Under the pieces are notes generated by a model, which was not told where the DNA came from, ran no database searches, and saw nothing but the letters and a program-made list of their open reading frames with translations. A stretch of 64,000 bases of DNA, from contig NZ_JAJTTF010000015.1 of assembly GCF_021341785.1 (NCBI RefSeq), positions 1-64,000 of the forward strand. Direction: 5' to 3'. Made by a program: the position numbers and the translations under genes. Shown here piece after piece: positions 49,948 through 57,873 of this stretch; the first letter of the stretch is position 1; every line of letters begins with the position of its first letter. The stretch comes from Microbacterium sp. Au-Mic1 (GTDB lineage: Bacteria; Actinomycetota; Actinomycetes; Actinomycetales; Microbacteriaceae).

Positions 49948-51012
49948 ATGCCCCTCAACGACGCCCCCCTGTTGCGCGCCCTCGCCGGAGACCGCCCCGA
50001 GACCACCCCGGTGTGGTTCATGCGCCAGGCCGGCCGCTCGCTGCCGGAGTACCGCGACCTGCGGGTCGGCACCCGCATGCTCGACGCCTGCCTCACTCCC
50101 GACCTCGCGGCGGAGATCACGCTGCAGCCGGTGCGCCGGCACAAGGTCGACGCGGGCATCTTCTTCAGCGACATCGTGGTGCCGCTGCGCCTCGCCGGCG
50201 TCGAGGTCGAGATCGAGCCCGGCCGCGGGCCTGTGTTCGCGGCGCCGGTGCGCACCGCCGCCGACGTCGACCGGATCACGGCGATCGACCCGGACTCGCT
50301 GGACACGACGCAGATCGCAGAGGCGGTGCGGCTCGTGGTCGCGGAGCTCGGCGACGCGACGCCGCTGATCGGCTTCGCCGGAGCGCCCTTCACCCTCGCC
50401 GCCTACCTCGTCGAGGGCGGGCCGTCGAAGGAGCACCTGCGCGCGCGGGCGATGATGCACACGGATCCGGACTCGTGGAACAGACTCGCGGGCTGGCTCG
50501 CGCGTATTTCGCGGACCTTCCTCGACGCGCAGCGCGCGGCGGGCGCGAGTGCCGTGCAGCTCTTCGACTCCTGGGCGGGCTCGCTCAGCCCCGCCGACTA
50601 CCGCGCCTTCGTCGCCCCGCACTCCGCGGCCGCGGTGGACGGGATCGACGCCCCGGTCATCCACTTCGGCGTCGGCACGGGCCCGTTCCTCGCGGACATG
50701 CGCCTGGACGGGCGCGCCGACGCGGTCGGCGTCGACTGGCGCCTGCCACTGGACGAGGCCGTGGCCGTGCTCGGCGACGACGTGACCGTCCAGGGCAACA
50801 TCGACCCGGCGCTGCTCACCGCGCCCTGGCCCGTGCTCGAGGCGCATGTCCGCGACGTGCTGCGCCGCGGCACCACCGCCCGTGCGCACATCCTGAACCT
50901 CGGTCACGGAGTGCCGCCCGAGACCGACCCTGCCGTGCTCACCCGTATCGTCGAGCTCGTGCACGAGGTGCGTGCGGAGTCAGGCATCGCCGCCGCCGGG
51001 GCGGGCGAATGA
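49948..51012 (+). CDS. hemE: Uroporphyrinogen decarboxylase
   Basis: 354 residues from ATG 49948; GACAAT lies 6 nt upstream. The UroD signature PVWFMRQAGRSLPEYRDLR contains the substrate-binding Arg residues, and the second signature is IGFAGAPFTLAAYLVEGG. Converts uroporphyrinogen III to coproporphyrinogen III, the branch point leading to the HemG (CgoX)/HemQ route here. ATGA overlap with hemG. Confidence 0.97.
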   Translation: MPLNDAPLLRALAGDRPETTPVWFMRQAGRSLPEYRDLRVGTRMLDACLTPDLAAEITLQPVRRHKVDAGIFFSDIVVPLRLAGVEVEIEPGRGPVFAAPVRTAADVDRITAIDPDSLDTTQIAEAVRLVVAELGDATPLIGFAGAPFTLAAYLVEGGPSKEHLRARAMMHTDPDSWNRLAGWLARISRTFLDAQRAAGASAVQLFDSWAGSLSPADYRAFVAPHSAAAVDGIDAPVIHFGVGTGPFLADMRLDGRADAVGVDWRLPLDEAVAVLGDDVTVQGNIDPALLTAPWPVLEAHVRDVLRRGTTARAHILNLGHGVPPETDPAVLTRIVELVHEVRAESGIAAAGAGE

Positions 51013-52643
51013 CCGGATCGGATCCGGCGTCCTCGCCCGCGTCGGAGTCGCCCTCGCCCGCCGTCGAGCCGCACGAGCCCGCCGTCGAGCCGCACGAGCC
51101 CGAGCTCGCCGCGAAGGCTGCGAAGCTCCGCGTCGCGGTGATCGGCGGCGGCGTGGCGGGCCTCGTCGCTGCGGAGTCGATCGCCGCGATCGGCGCTCAC
51201 GCGACGGTGTTCGAGGCGCAGGGCCGCGCCGGGGGCGCCGTTCAGCAGGGCGAGGCCGACGGGCTCGCCTTCGATGCCGGAGCGGAGAGCTTCGCCGTGC
51301 GCGGCGGGCATGTGAGCGAACTGCTGTCCGACCTCGGTCTCGACGACCGGGTCGTGTCGCCCGAGCCGGGCGGGGCTTGGGTCGCCGGGATCCCCGGTGG
51401 CGCGGCTCCACTGCCGAAGGGCGGTCTGCTCGGAATCCCGGCGAACCCCTTCGCCGAGGACGTGCGCCGGGTGATCGGCTGGAACGGCACCTGGCGGGCC
51501 TGGCTCGACCGGCTGCTGCCGCCCCTCACGATCGGCCATGACCACAGCCTGGGTCGTCTCGTGCGCAAGAGGATGGGTGCCCGCGTGCTCGACCGCCTCG
51601 TGGCCCCGGTCAGCACGGGCGTGTACTCCGCGCACCCCGACGACATCGACGTCGACGTCGCTGCGCCGACGCTGAACGCGGCCCTCACCCGCGCCGGCTC
51701 GCTCTCCGGTGCGGTCGCCGAGATCACCGGCGCCGCGGGGCCCACTCCCGGCGCCGCGGTGCAGGGCCTCGCCGGCGGCATGTCGGGCCTCGTCGACGCG
51801 CTGGTCGCACGCATCGGACTGCTCGGATCCGAGGTGCGCACGGGCGCCCCGGTCCAGGCGCTCGAGCGCGACGACGACGGCTGGATCGTGCAGGTTCCGG
51901 TGACCGACCGGCTCGCTTCAGGGTCGTTGAGCGAGGACGCCGAAGGCGACCGAGACGAAACGCCGCAACCCGACGGAGACCGCGTTTCGTCTCGCGCCGA
52001 CTCCGTCGGTGCTCGCTCAACGACCCCGGAAGAAGACGAGCGCTTCGACGCGGTCATCGTCGCCGCCGACGAGTCCACCGCGCGCCGGCTCCTCGGCCCG
52101 CACGTTCCGGAGCTCGCCTCGGTCGCCGCCGGAGCATCCCCTCGCATCGAGATCGTCACACTGGTCCTCGACGCCCCCGAGCTCGCCGTCGCCCCGCGCG
52201 GATCCGGAGTCCTCACTGTTCCCGGCACGCACACCGCGAAGGCGCTCACGCACAGCACCGCCAAGTGGGGCTGGCTGCGCGAGCGCGCCGGAACCCGGCA
52301 GATCGTGCGGGTGTCGTTCGGCTCCGCCGGCGAGGATCCGGCGACCGCGGTCCTGGACGACGAGGCCGCCGGAGCCCTCGCGCTCGCCGAGGCATCGGCG
52401 CTCCTCGGCGTCGAGCTGACCGCCGCACAGCTGCGCGGCAGTCACCGGGCGCGTTTCATTCAGGCGCAGCCCTCCGCGGTGTCGGGTGCGGCCGAGCGGC
52501 GCACCACCGCGGCCGCCGCGGTCTCCGCGGTCGCCGGTGTCGGCGCGACCGGGGCATGGCTGAGCGGCACAGGTCTCGCGCAGGTCGTCCCGCACGCGAA
52601 GGCCGAGGCGGAGCGGATCCGCCACTCCCTCCTCTGGGGCTGA
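51009..52643 (+). CDS. hemG: Coproporphyrinogen III oxidase / HemG-HemY-type (CgoX)
   Basis: 544 residues. FAD-binding motif VAVIGGGVAGLVAAESIAA starts near 42, followed by FEAQGRAGGAV and C-terminal GVGATGAWLSGTGLAQVV typical of this oxidase family. With HemQ present the likely substrate is coproporphyrinogen III. Two oddities: an N-terminal extension with a 21-bp tandem duplication (AVEPHEP twice), and at about 305-340 an insert encoded by a paired copy of repeat A (SGSLSEDAEGDRDE ... VGARSTT). The insert keeps the frame and is probably a flexible surface loop. Overlaps hemE by 4 nt. Confidence 0.93.
   Translation: MTGSDPASSPASESPSPAVEPHEPAVEPHEPELAAKAAKLRVAVIGGGVAGLVAAESIAAIGAHATVFEAQGRAGGAVQQGEADGLAFDAGAESFAVRGGHVSELLSDLGLDDRVVSPEPGGAWVAGIPGGAAPLPKGGLLGIPANPFAEDVRRVIGWNGTWRAWLDRLLPPLTIGHDHSLGRLVRKRMGARVLDRLVAPVSTGVYSAHPDDIDVDVAAPTLNAALTRAGSLSGAVAEITGAAGPTPGAAVQGLAGGMSGLVDALVARIGLLGSEVRTGAPVQALERDDDGWIVQVPVTDRLASGSLSEDAEGDRDETPQPDGDRVSSRADSVGARSTTPEEDERFDAVIVAADESTARRLLGPHVPELASVAAGASPRIEIVTLVLDAPELAVAPRGSGVLTVPGTHTAKALTHSTAKWGWLRERAGTRQIVRVSFGSAGEDPATAVLDDEAAGALALAEASALLGVELTAAQLRGSHRARFIQAQPSAVSGAAERRTTAAAAVSAVAGVGATGAWLSGTGLAQVVPHAKAEAERIRHSLLWG
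51921..52027. repeat. Dispersed hairpin repeat, family A, paired copy inside hemG
   Basis: Forward unit 51921-51962 (GGGTCGTTGAGCGAGGA, CGCC-GAA-GGCG stem, ACCGAGACGAAACG) and inverted unit 51983-52027 (CGTTTCGTCTCG, CCGAC-TCC-GTCGG stem, CTCGCTCAACGACCCC), 20 nt apart. All 107 bp are translated in frame. Confidence 0.8.
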
Positions 52644-52794
52644 TCCGGGCGGGAACGGCCGTGGTCCGCGGGGTGGAGTGCACAGCGCGACTCATGCGGA
52701 CCGGGCGAAGTCAACCCTCCTCCCGATAGATGCCGAAAACGGAATACAGGGTTACGCTGGAGATCCGCAGAGACCGCAATCGTGAGGAGACCCC

Positions 52795-53217
52795 ATGAAG
52801 GGGAAGATCGGACTTGTCGTCGGACTCGGCGTCGGATACGTGCTGGGGACCCGCGCGGGGCGCGAGCGCTACGAGCAGATCAAGAAGCAGTGGCTCAAGG
52901 TGTGGCACCTCGACCCGGTGCAGGCGCAGGTGCACAAGGTGCAGGACTTCGCGAAGGCTCAGGCGGCCGCGGTGCCGCAGGCGCTGTGGACCGGCGCCGT
53001 CAAGATCGTCAAGGCGGCCACGTCGGACGGCACCCCGGGCCAGCGCGTGGACTCCACCATCGCGAGCGGCAAGACCGTCGTGGCGGAGGTCAAGCAGGCG
53101 GCGGAGGAGACGGTCGCGGCCGCCGAGCAGAGCGCCGCTGCGGGCGAGAGCAAGGCGAAGCCCCGCACTTCCTCGGGCGCGAAGAGCGCGCCGAAGAAGC
53201 CGACCGCGGGCGCCTGA
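52795..53217 (+). CDS. YtxH-like membrane-anchored protein
   Basis: 140 residues; GAGGAG precedes ATG 52795 and TACGCT at 52753-52758 is a likely -10. One N-terminal membrane segment (KIGLVVGLGVGYVLGTRAG) with the GYVLGTRAGRERYEQI motif of YtxH-type proteins, then a long amphipathic Lys/Ala/Glu helix and a basic disordered tail. Function unknown; family members are stress-associated. First of three small envelope genes placed between hemG and hemQ. Confidence 0.82.
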   Translation: MKGKIGLVVGLGVGYVLGTRAGRERYEQIKKQWLKVWHLDPVQAQVHKVQDFAKAQAAAVPQALWTGAVKIVKAATSDGTPGQRVDSTIASGKTVVAEVKQAAEETVAAAEQSAAAGESKAKPRTSSGAKSAPKKPTAGA

Positions 53218-53218
53218 C

Positions 53219-53623
53219 ATGGCCGGCAACTTCCGGGACCGCGCCGACGACAGCCTGCTGACGCTGCTCGGCGACCTTCCCGACCTCGTCAGCAACCTCG
53301 TCAAGGCCGAGATCGACGCGGCCAAGACCTGGATCTCCCGCACCGCGAAGGACGCAGGCATCGGCAGCGTCTGGTTTCTGGTCGCCCTGTTCTTCCTGTT
53401 CTGGACGGTGCCCGTCGTCCTGGTGTTCGCGATCGCCGGTCTCTCCTCCTGGTTCCCCGTCTGGCTCTCCGCGATCATCACGTTCGGAATCCTGCTGCTC
53501 GCCGTGGTCGTGTTCGCGCTGCTCGGGATCCTGAAGTTCCGCAAGGTGCTGCGCCGGGAGAACCCCGCACAGGCCGTCGCCACCGACGTCCGCATCGTGA
53601 AGGAGGCCGGCAATGGCCGTTGA
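53219..53623 (+). CDS. Phage-holin-like family membrane protein (actinobacterial type)
   Basis: 134 residues from ATG 53219. A charged N-terminal helix (SLLTLLGDLPDLVSNLVKAEIDAAKTWI) precedes two membrane segments (VWFLVALFFLFWTVPVVLVF and WLSAIITFGILLLAVVVFAL). This matches the widespread actinobacterial phage-holin-3_6-like family, despite the name not phage derived here. Probably an envelope organiser. Overlaps the next gene by 11 nt. Confidence 0.82.
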   Translation: MAGNFRDRADDSLLTLLGDLPDLVSNLVKAEIDAAKTWISRTAKDAGIGSVWFLVALFFLFWTVPVVLVFAIAGLSSWFPVWLSAIITFGILLLAVVVFALLGILKFRKVLRRENPAQAVATDVRIVKEAGNGR

Positions 53624-53888
53624 CCCGGTGAACATCCCGCGCACGGCCGTGCCCGCAGGGATCGTCGATCCCGTCGCCTCGGCCCGTGCCGAGCTGAAGG
53701 CGGCGCTGCTCGCGATCGAGGAGAAGGGCAACGTGCCCCGCCGTCTCGAGAAGGCGACCGTCGAGGGCAAGGTCAGACTGCGCACGTTCGCGCAGCGCAA
53801 CCCTGTGGGCGCCGTGGCTGCGGCCGTCGGCGTCGCCGCGGTCGTCGGCGGCATCGTCTGGGCCGTCGCCCGCAGCATCTCGCGCTGA
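53613..53888 (+). CDS. DUF3618-like small membrane protein
   Basis: 91 residues. The central helix (ASARAELKAALLAIEEKGNVPRRLEKATVEGK) and a C-terminal membrane segment (VGAVAAAVGVAAVVGGIVWA) fit DUF3618-type proteins that usually follow the phage-holin-like gene. The triplet YtxH, holin-like, DUF3618 is co-oriented and tightly packed, so the products may form one membrane complex of unknown role. Confidence 0.8.
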   Translation: MAVDPVNIPRTAVPAGIVDPVASARAELKAALLAIEEKGNVPRRLEKATVEGKVRLRTFAQRNPVGAVAAAVGVAAVVGGIVWAVARSISR

Positions 53889-53956
53889 CCCGCGTCCGAC
53901 TCGCGCCTGACCCCGCGTCGGATCCGGCGCGCCGGGGCGCTTGTCGCGCACGATCT

Positions 53957-54022
53957 GCACAGGTTGTGACGATGTGCACACGAATCTGCCGGATCTGCAC
54001 GGCGAATCGTCACACCATGTGC
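53957..54022. repeat. Long inverted repeat before hemQ
   Basis: GCACAGGTTGTGACGAT and ATCGTCACACCATGTGC form 17-bp arms with two mismatches; between them GTGCACA and GATCTGCAC words recur. It lies in the 243-bp gap between the DUF3618-like gene and hemQ. Confidence 0.65.
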
Positions 54023-54131
54023 TGATCGTCGCATTCGGCCGAGCGGATCCGGCGCGGCCACCGAGCTGATCCGGGCGGCGGCGGAGCGTCATCCGTCCGC
54101 ACCTCATAGGCGGAGGGGGCAGACTGGATCC

Positions 54132-54866
54132 ATGGCTGAAGCTGCAGAAACGCCCGTGCTCGCCGCCGACTCCGACGCCTCGCCCCAGGGCTTCACCCAC
54201 GGTGCTGGTTCCCCTCAGGGCTACGCCCTGTGGGCCGTCTGGCGCCGCGACCCCTCCGCTCCCGTCGTCGAGTCCGACGCGACCGAGCTGGAGGACATCG
54301 TCCGGCACGTCGAGGACGGCGGGATCACCGTCCGCGGCTTCTACGACGTCTCCGGCCTCAAGGCCGATGCCGACCTCATGGTGTGGCTGCACGGCCCCAA
54401 CCCCGAGGAGCTGCAGAAGGCCCTTCGTCGCCTGCGTCGCACCGAGCTCCTGCGCACCCTGCTGCCGACCTGGAACGTGATGGGCGTGCACCGCGACGCG
54501 GAGTTCAACCGCGCGCACGTCCCCGGCTTCCTCCGCGGCGTCGAGGCGAAGGACTGGCTCTGCCTCTACCCGTTCGTGCGCACGCCCGAGTGGTACCTGA
54601 TCGAGGAGGACGAGCGCCGCCGCATGCTCGCCGAGCACGGGCGCAAGGGCGCCGCCTTCCGCGGCGTCATCGCCAACACCGTCGCCGCCTTCGCCCTCGG
54701 CGACTACGAGTGGCTGCTGCCGCTCGAAGCGGACGATCCGACCGAGCTCGTCGACCTCATGCGCGACCTGCGCTACACCGACGCGCGCCGCTACGTGAAG
54801 GAGGAGGTGCCCTTCTACACCGGGCGCCGACTGCGCCTCGACGAGATCCCCGAGGTGCTGCAGTGA
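54132..54866 (+). CDS. hemQ: Coproheme decarboxylase HemQ/ChdC
   Basis: 244 residues; CAGACT lies 6 nt before the ATG. Chlorite-dismutase-like fold: YALWAVWRRD, the catalytic Tyr146 in DWLCLYPFVRTPEWY and the haem-ligand His169 in MLAEHGRKG. Their spacing equals that of Tyr135 and His158 in Corynebacterium ChdC, as recalled. Converts coproheme to haem b in the last step of the coproporphyrin-dependent pathway. GTGA overlap with hemC. Confidence 0.96.
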   Translation: MAEAAETPVLAADSDASPQGFTHGAGSPQGYALWAVWRRDPSAPVVESDATELEDIVRHVEDGGITVRGFYDVSGLKADADLMVWLHGPNPEELQKALRRLRRTELLRTLLPTWNVMGVHRDAEFNRAHVPGFLRGVEAKDWLCLYPFVRTPEWYLIEEDERRRMLAEHGRKGAAFRGVIANTVAAFALGDYEWLLPLEADDPTELVDLMRDLRYTDARRYVKEEVPFYTGRRLRLDEIPEVLQ

Positions 54867-55894
54867 CCGCTGCCGCGGACGTCATCCGCCTCGGCACGCG
54901 CCGGAGCGCCCTCGCGCAGGCCCAGTCGGGCCATGTCGCGAAGGCGCTGGAGGCCGTCTCGGGACGAAGGGTCGAGCTCGTCGCGATCACGAGCGAGGGC
55001 GACACCAACCGGGCGTCCCTCAGTGAGATCGGCGGGCAGGGCGTGTTCGCCACCGCCCTGCGCGACGCGCTGCTCCGCGGTGAATGCGACATCCTCGTGC
55101 ACTCCCTGAAGGATCTGCCCACGCAGGTGCCGGACGGGCTCGTCATCGCCGCGATCCCGGCCCGCGCCGACGCCCGCGATGTCGCCGTCACCCGCGACGG
55201 CACGCCCCTTCACGAGCTGAAGGGTGGATCCGCGATCGGCACCGGATCCCCGCGTCGGATCGCGCAGGTGCATGTGCGCAACCCGCGCCTGCGCACCGTG
55301 GACCTGCGCGGCAACGTCGACTCCCGGCTGCAGCGAGTGGCCGAGGGCGAGCTCGACGCGGTGATCCTCGCGGCCGCGGGGCTCAGCAGGCTCGACGGGG
55401 ATCCCCTCGGAGAGCTGAAGGTGGAGCCCCTCGGCCTCGCGGAGTGGCCCACGGCCCCCGGCCAGGGTGCGCTCGCCGTGGAGACCACCGTCGACGCTCC
55501 GGCGGAGCTGCTCGCCGCCCTCGCTCTCCTCGATGACGAGGCCACCCGCATCGCCGTGACCGCCGAACGCGCCGTGCTGGAGGGGCTGGACTCCGGCTGC
55601 CAGGCCCCGATGGCCGCGCACGCGGAGCTCATCGGCGGCGACCTGCGCGTGCGGGCCGTCGTCTATGCGCCGCACGACGGCTGGCGGATCGGGCTCGACG
55701 TCACAGAGCCCCTGCATCCAGCCTCCGTGAAGGCGGCGGAACCGGGCGAGGAGTATATTCATCCCAACGGCAGTGGCAACGGTGCGGACTCTGCCGATGG
55801 TGCAGACCCGATCAGCGCATCACGCGCGATCGGGTTGTCTCTTGCCCATCGGCTGCTCGAACGTGGGGCGGCTGATCTCCTTCCCCGCCCCTGA
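54863..55894 (+). CDS. hemC: Hydroxymethylbilane synthase (porphobilinogen deaminase)
   Basis: 343 residues from GTG 54863. IRLGTRRSALAQAQSGHVA at the start, HSLKDLPT, GTGSPRRIAQV and the cofactor-attachment Cys246 in LDSGCQAPMAAHA. Polymerises four porphobilinogen units on the dipyrromethane cofactor. The C-terminal part is longer than usual and includes a Gly/Asn/Asp-rich linker (PNGSGNGADSADGAD). 4-nt overlap with hemQ and 5-nt gap to hemD. Confidence 0.96.
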   Translation: MTAAADVIRLGTRRSALAQAQSGHVAKALEAVSGRRVELVAITSEGDTNRASLSEIGGQGVFATALRDALLRGECDILVHSLKDLPTQVPDGLVIAAIPARADARDVAVTRDGTPLHELKGGSAIGTGSPRRIAQVHVRNPRLRTVDLRGNVDSRLQRVAEGELDAVILAAAGLSRLDGDPLGELKVEPLGLAEWPTAPGQGALAVETTVDAPAELLAALALLDDEATRIAVTAERAVLEGLDSGCQAPMAAHAELIGGDLRVRAVVYAPHDGWRIGLDVTEPLHPASVKAAEPGEEYIHPNGSGNGADSADGADPISASRAIGLSLAHRLLERGAADLLPRP

Positions 55895-55899
55895 ATCCG

Positions 55900-56700
55900 A
55901 TGATGATGACTGAATCGAAGCAAGAGGCCAAGCCGCTCACAGGCTGGCGCGTGCTCGTGCCGCGCGGAGGACCGTGGGGCGACGGCGTCGCCGCCACTCT
56001 GCGCGCACAGGGGGCGGTCCCCGTCGTGGCGCCCCTGATCAACTTCGCGCCGACGAACGACCAGGCAGCCCTCGACGAGGCCCTCGCGAAGCTCTCGGCG
56101 GGCGAGTTCGACTGGCTCACCATCACCAGCGCGACCACGGTCGACGTGCTCTTCGCGCACCGCGCCGAGATCCCCGCCTCCACGAAGATCGCCGCCGTGG
56201 GGGAGACCACCGCCGCGGCGCTCGCCGCCGTCGGCTACCACGTCGACCTCGTGCCGGAGGACGACAACTCCGCCGAGGGCATGGCCGGCCAGCTCATCGC
56301 GCTCGAGCCCGAGCCGAAGCGGATCCTGACCCTGCGCAGCGAGATCGCGAAGCCGCTGCTCACCAAGTCGCTGATCAAGGCCGGGCACGACGTGTCCAGC
56401 GTCGTCGCGTACCGCACCGTCGGCGTGCCGGTCACCGAGCGCATCATGCGCGACGTGCAGAACGGCCGGATCAACGCGATCCTCGTCACCAGCGGCTCCG
56501 TCGCCGAGCAGGTGCGCGAGCAGTTCCCGGACATCCCCGACTCGACGCTGCTGGCGGCGATCGGCCCGCGCACGGCCAAGGACGCCAAGAAGGCGGGCCT
56601 GCCGATCACCGTGGTCGCCGACAAGCAGACCGTGGACGCGCTCATCGACGCCGTCTCGCAGTTCACCCTTCCGCACGCGGCCGACGAGTTCGCCCCGTGA
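55900..56700 (+). CDS. hemD: Uroporphyrinogen-III synthase
   Basis: 266 residues from the first of three consecutive in-frame ATGs (55900; 55906 is possible). Two-domain HemD fold: WRVLVPRGGPWGDGVAATLRAQG, FDWLTITSATTVDVLF, KIAAVGETTAAAL, ILVTSGSVAEQV and LLAAIGPRTAKDAKKAG. Cyclises hydroxymethylbilane with inversion of ring D. Its stop overlaps the hemB GTG. Confidence 0.93.
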   Translation: MMMTESKQEAKPLTGWRVLVPRGGPWGDGVAATLRAQGAVPVVAPLINFAPTNDQAALDEALAKLSAGEFDWLTITSATTVDVLFAHRAEIPASTKIAAVGETTAAALAAVGYHVDLVPEDDNSAEGMAGQLIALEPEPKRILTLRSEIAKPLLTKSLIKAGHDVSSVVAYRTVGVPVTERIMRDVQNGRINAILVTSGSVAEQVREQFPDIPDSTLLAAIGPRTAKDAKKAGLPITVVADKQTVDALIDAVSQFTLPHAADEFAP

Positions 56701-57710
56701 CCGGCGCCTTCTCCGGCAACGCCTCGATGGCCGGCTTCCCCGACGTCCGCCCGCGCCGGCTGCGTCAGTCCGCGGCTGTGCGCTCCCTGGCCCGTGAGAC
56801 GGATCTGCTTCCGCGGCACCTGGTGCTCCCCGCCTTCGTGCGTGAGGGGCTGACGGATCCGTCCCCGATCGGCTCCATGCCCGGCGTCGTCCAGCACTCG
56901 CTCGACTCCCTCCGCCGCGCCGCCGTCGAGGCGGCCGAGGCAGGCGTGCCCGGGATCATGCTCTTCGGCGTGCCGGCCGTGCGCGACGCCGTCGGATCCG
57001 GTGCCGATGATCCGGACGGGATCCTCAACGTCGCGACCGCCGTGCTGGCCGCCGAGGTCGGCGACGCGCTCGTGGTGCAGACCGACCTCTGCCTGGACGA
57101 GTTCACCGACCACGGCCACTGCGGGGTGCTCGCGGCGGACGGATCCGTCGACAACGACGCGACCCTCGAGCGGTACGTCGCGATGGCGCTCGCCCAGGCT
57201 CGCGCGGGGTCGCAGCTTCTGGGCCTGAGCGGCATGATGGACGGCCAGGTCGCCGCGGTGCGCCACGCGCTGGACGCCGAGGGCTTCCACGACGTGCTGC
57301 TGCTCGGATACGCCGCGAAGTACGCGAGCGCGTTCTACGGCCCGTTCCGCGAGGCCGTCGACTCGCAGCTGCAGGGCGACCGTCGCACCTATCAGCTCGA
57401 CCCGGGCAACCGGCGCGAGGGCGTCCGCGAGGCGCTCCTGGATGAAGCCGAGGGCGCCGACATCGTGATGGTGAAGCCCGCGATGGCGTTCCTCGACGTC
57501 ATGCGCGAGGTGCGTGACGCCGTGCAGGTGCCCGTGTGGGCCTACCAGGTGTCGGGCGAGTACGCGATGATCGAGGCGGCCGCGCAGAACGGCTGGCTCG
57601 ACCGCGAGCGCACGATCCTCGAGTCGCTGCTGTCGATCCGTCGCGCCGGCGCCGACGTGGTGCTCACCTACTGGGCGACCGAGGCCGCCCGCTGGCTCGT
57701 CCGCGGCTGA
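56697..57710 (+). CDS. hemB: Delta-aminolevulinic acid dehydratase
   Basis: 337 residues from GTG 56697, overlapping hemD; ATG 56727 is an alternative. LPAFVREGLTDPSPIGSMPG opens the barrel; QTDLCLDEFTDHGHCG holds the metal-binding Cys/His set; the Schiff-base lysines are in YAAKYASAFYGPFREA and IVMVKPAMAFLDV. Makes porphobilinogen from two ALA. Last gene of the hemQCDB run; a long inverted repeat follows. Confidence 0.97.
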   Translation: MTGAFSGNASMAGFPDVRPRRLRQSAAVRSLARETDLLPRHLVLPAFVREGLTDPSPIGSMPGVVQHSLDSLRRAAVEAAEAGVPGIMLFGVPAVRDAVGSGADDPDGILNVATAVLAAEVGDALVVQTDLCLDEFTDHGHCGVLAADGSVDNDATLERYVAMALAQARAGSQLLGLSGMMDGQVAAVRHALDAEGFHDVLLLGYAAKYASAFYGPFREAVDSQLQGDRRTYQLDPGNRREGVREALLDEAEGADIVMVKPAMAFLDVMREVRDAVQVPVWAYQVSGEYAMIEAAAQNGWLDRERTILESLLSIRRAGADVVLTYWATEAARWLVRG

Positions 57711-57758
57711 GTCGCCTCGTCCTGCCCTCCGGCGAACGCCGAGCCACCTTTTTCGGCG

Positions 57759-57819
57759 CGAGCCACCCCTGTGCGAGCGGGACGCAAGGGGGAGGCTCGC
57801 GTGCAAGGGGGTGGCTCGG
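57759..57819. repeat. Inverted repeat between hemB and a convergent gene
   Basis: CGAGCCACCCCTGTGC and GCAAGGGGGTGGCTCGG are the outer arms; an inner AAGGGGGAGGCTCG and an outer CGAGCCACCTTTTTC are further copies of the arm. It may serve as a bidirectional terminator. Confidence 0.6.
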
Positions 57820-57873
57820 TGCCGGGCTGCGGGGGAGGCGTCACAGGATCCTCCGGGAGGGCCAGCGGACGCA

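Noticed and set aside
49809..51008. Plus-strand frame upstream of and continuous with hemG, overlapping hemE
   Set aside because: It is simply the hemG frame running open through hemE; hemE motifs identify the true gene there and hemG starts at ATG 51009.
53219..53623. Prophage remnant, suggested by the holin-like protein
   Set aside because: No other phage genes or attachment sites; this holin-like family is a normal actinobacterial chromosomal gene next to YtxH-like and DUF3618-like genes.
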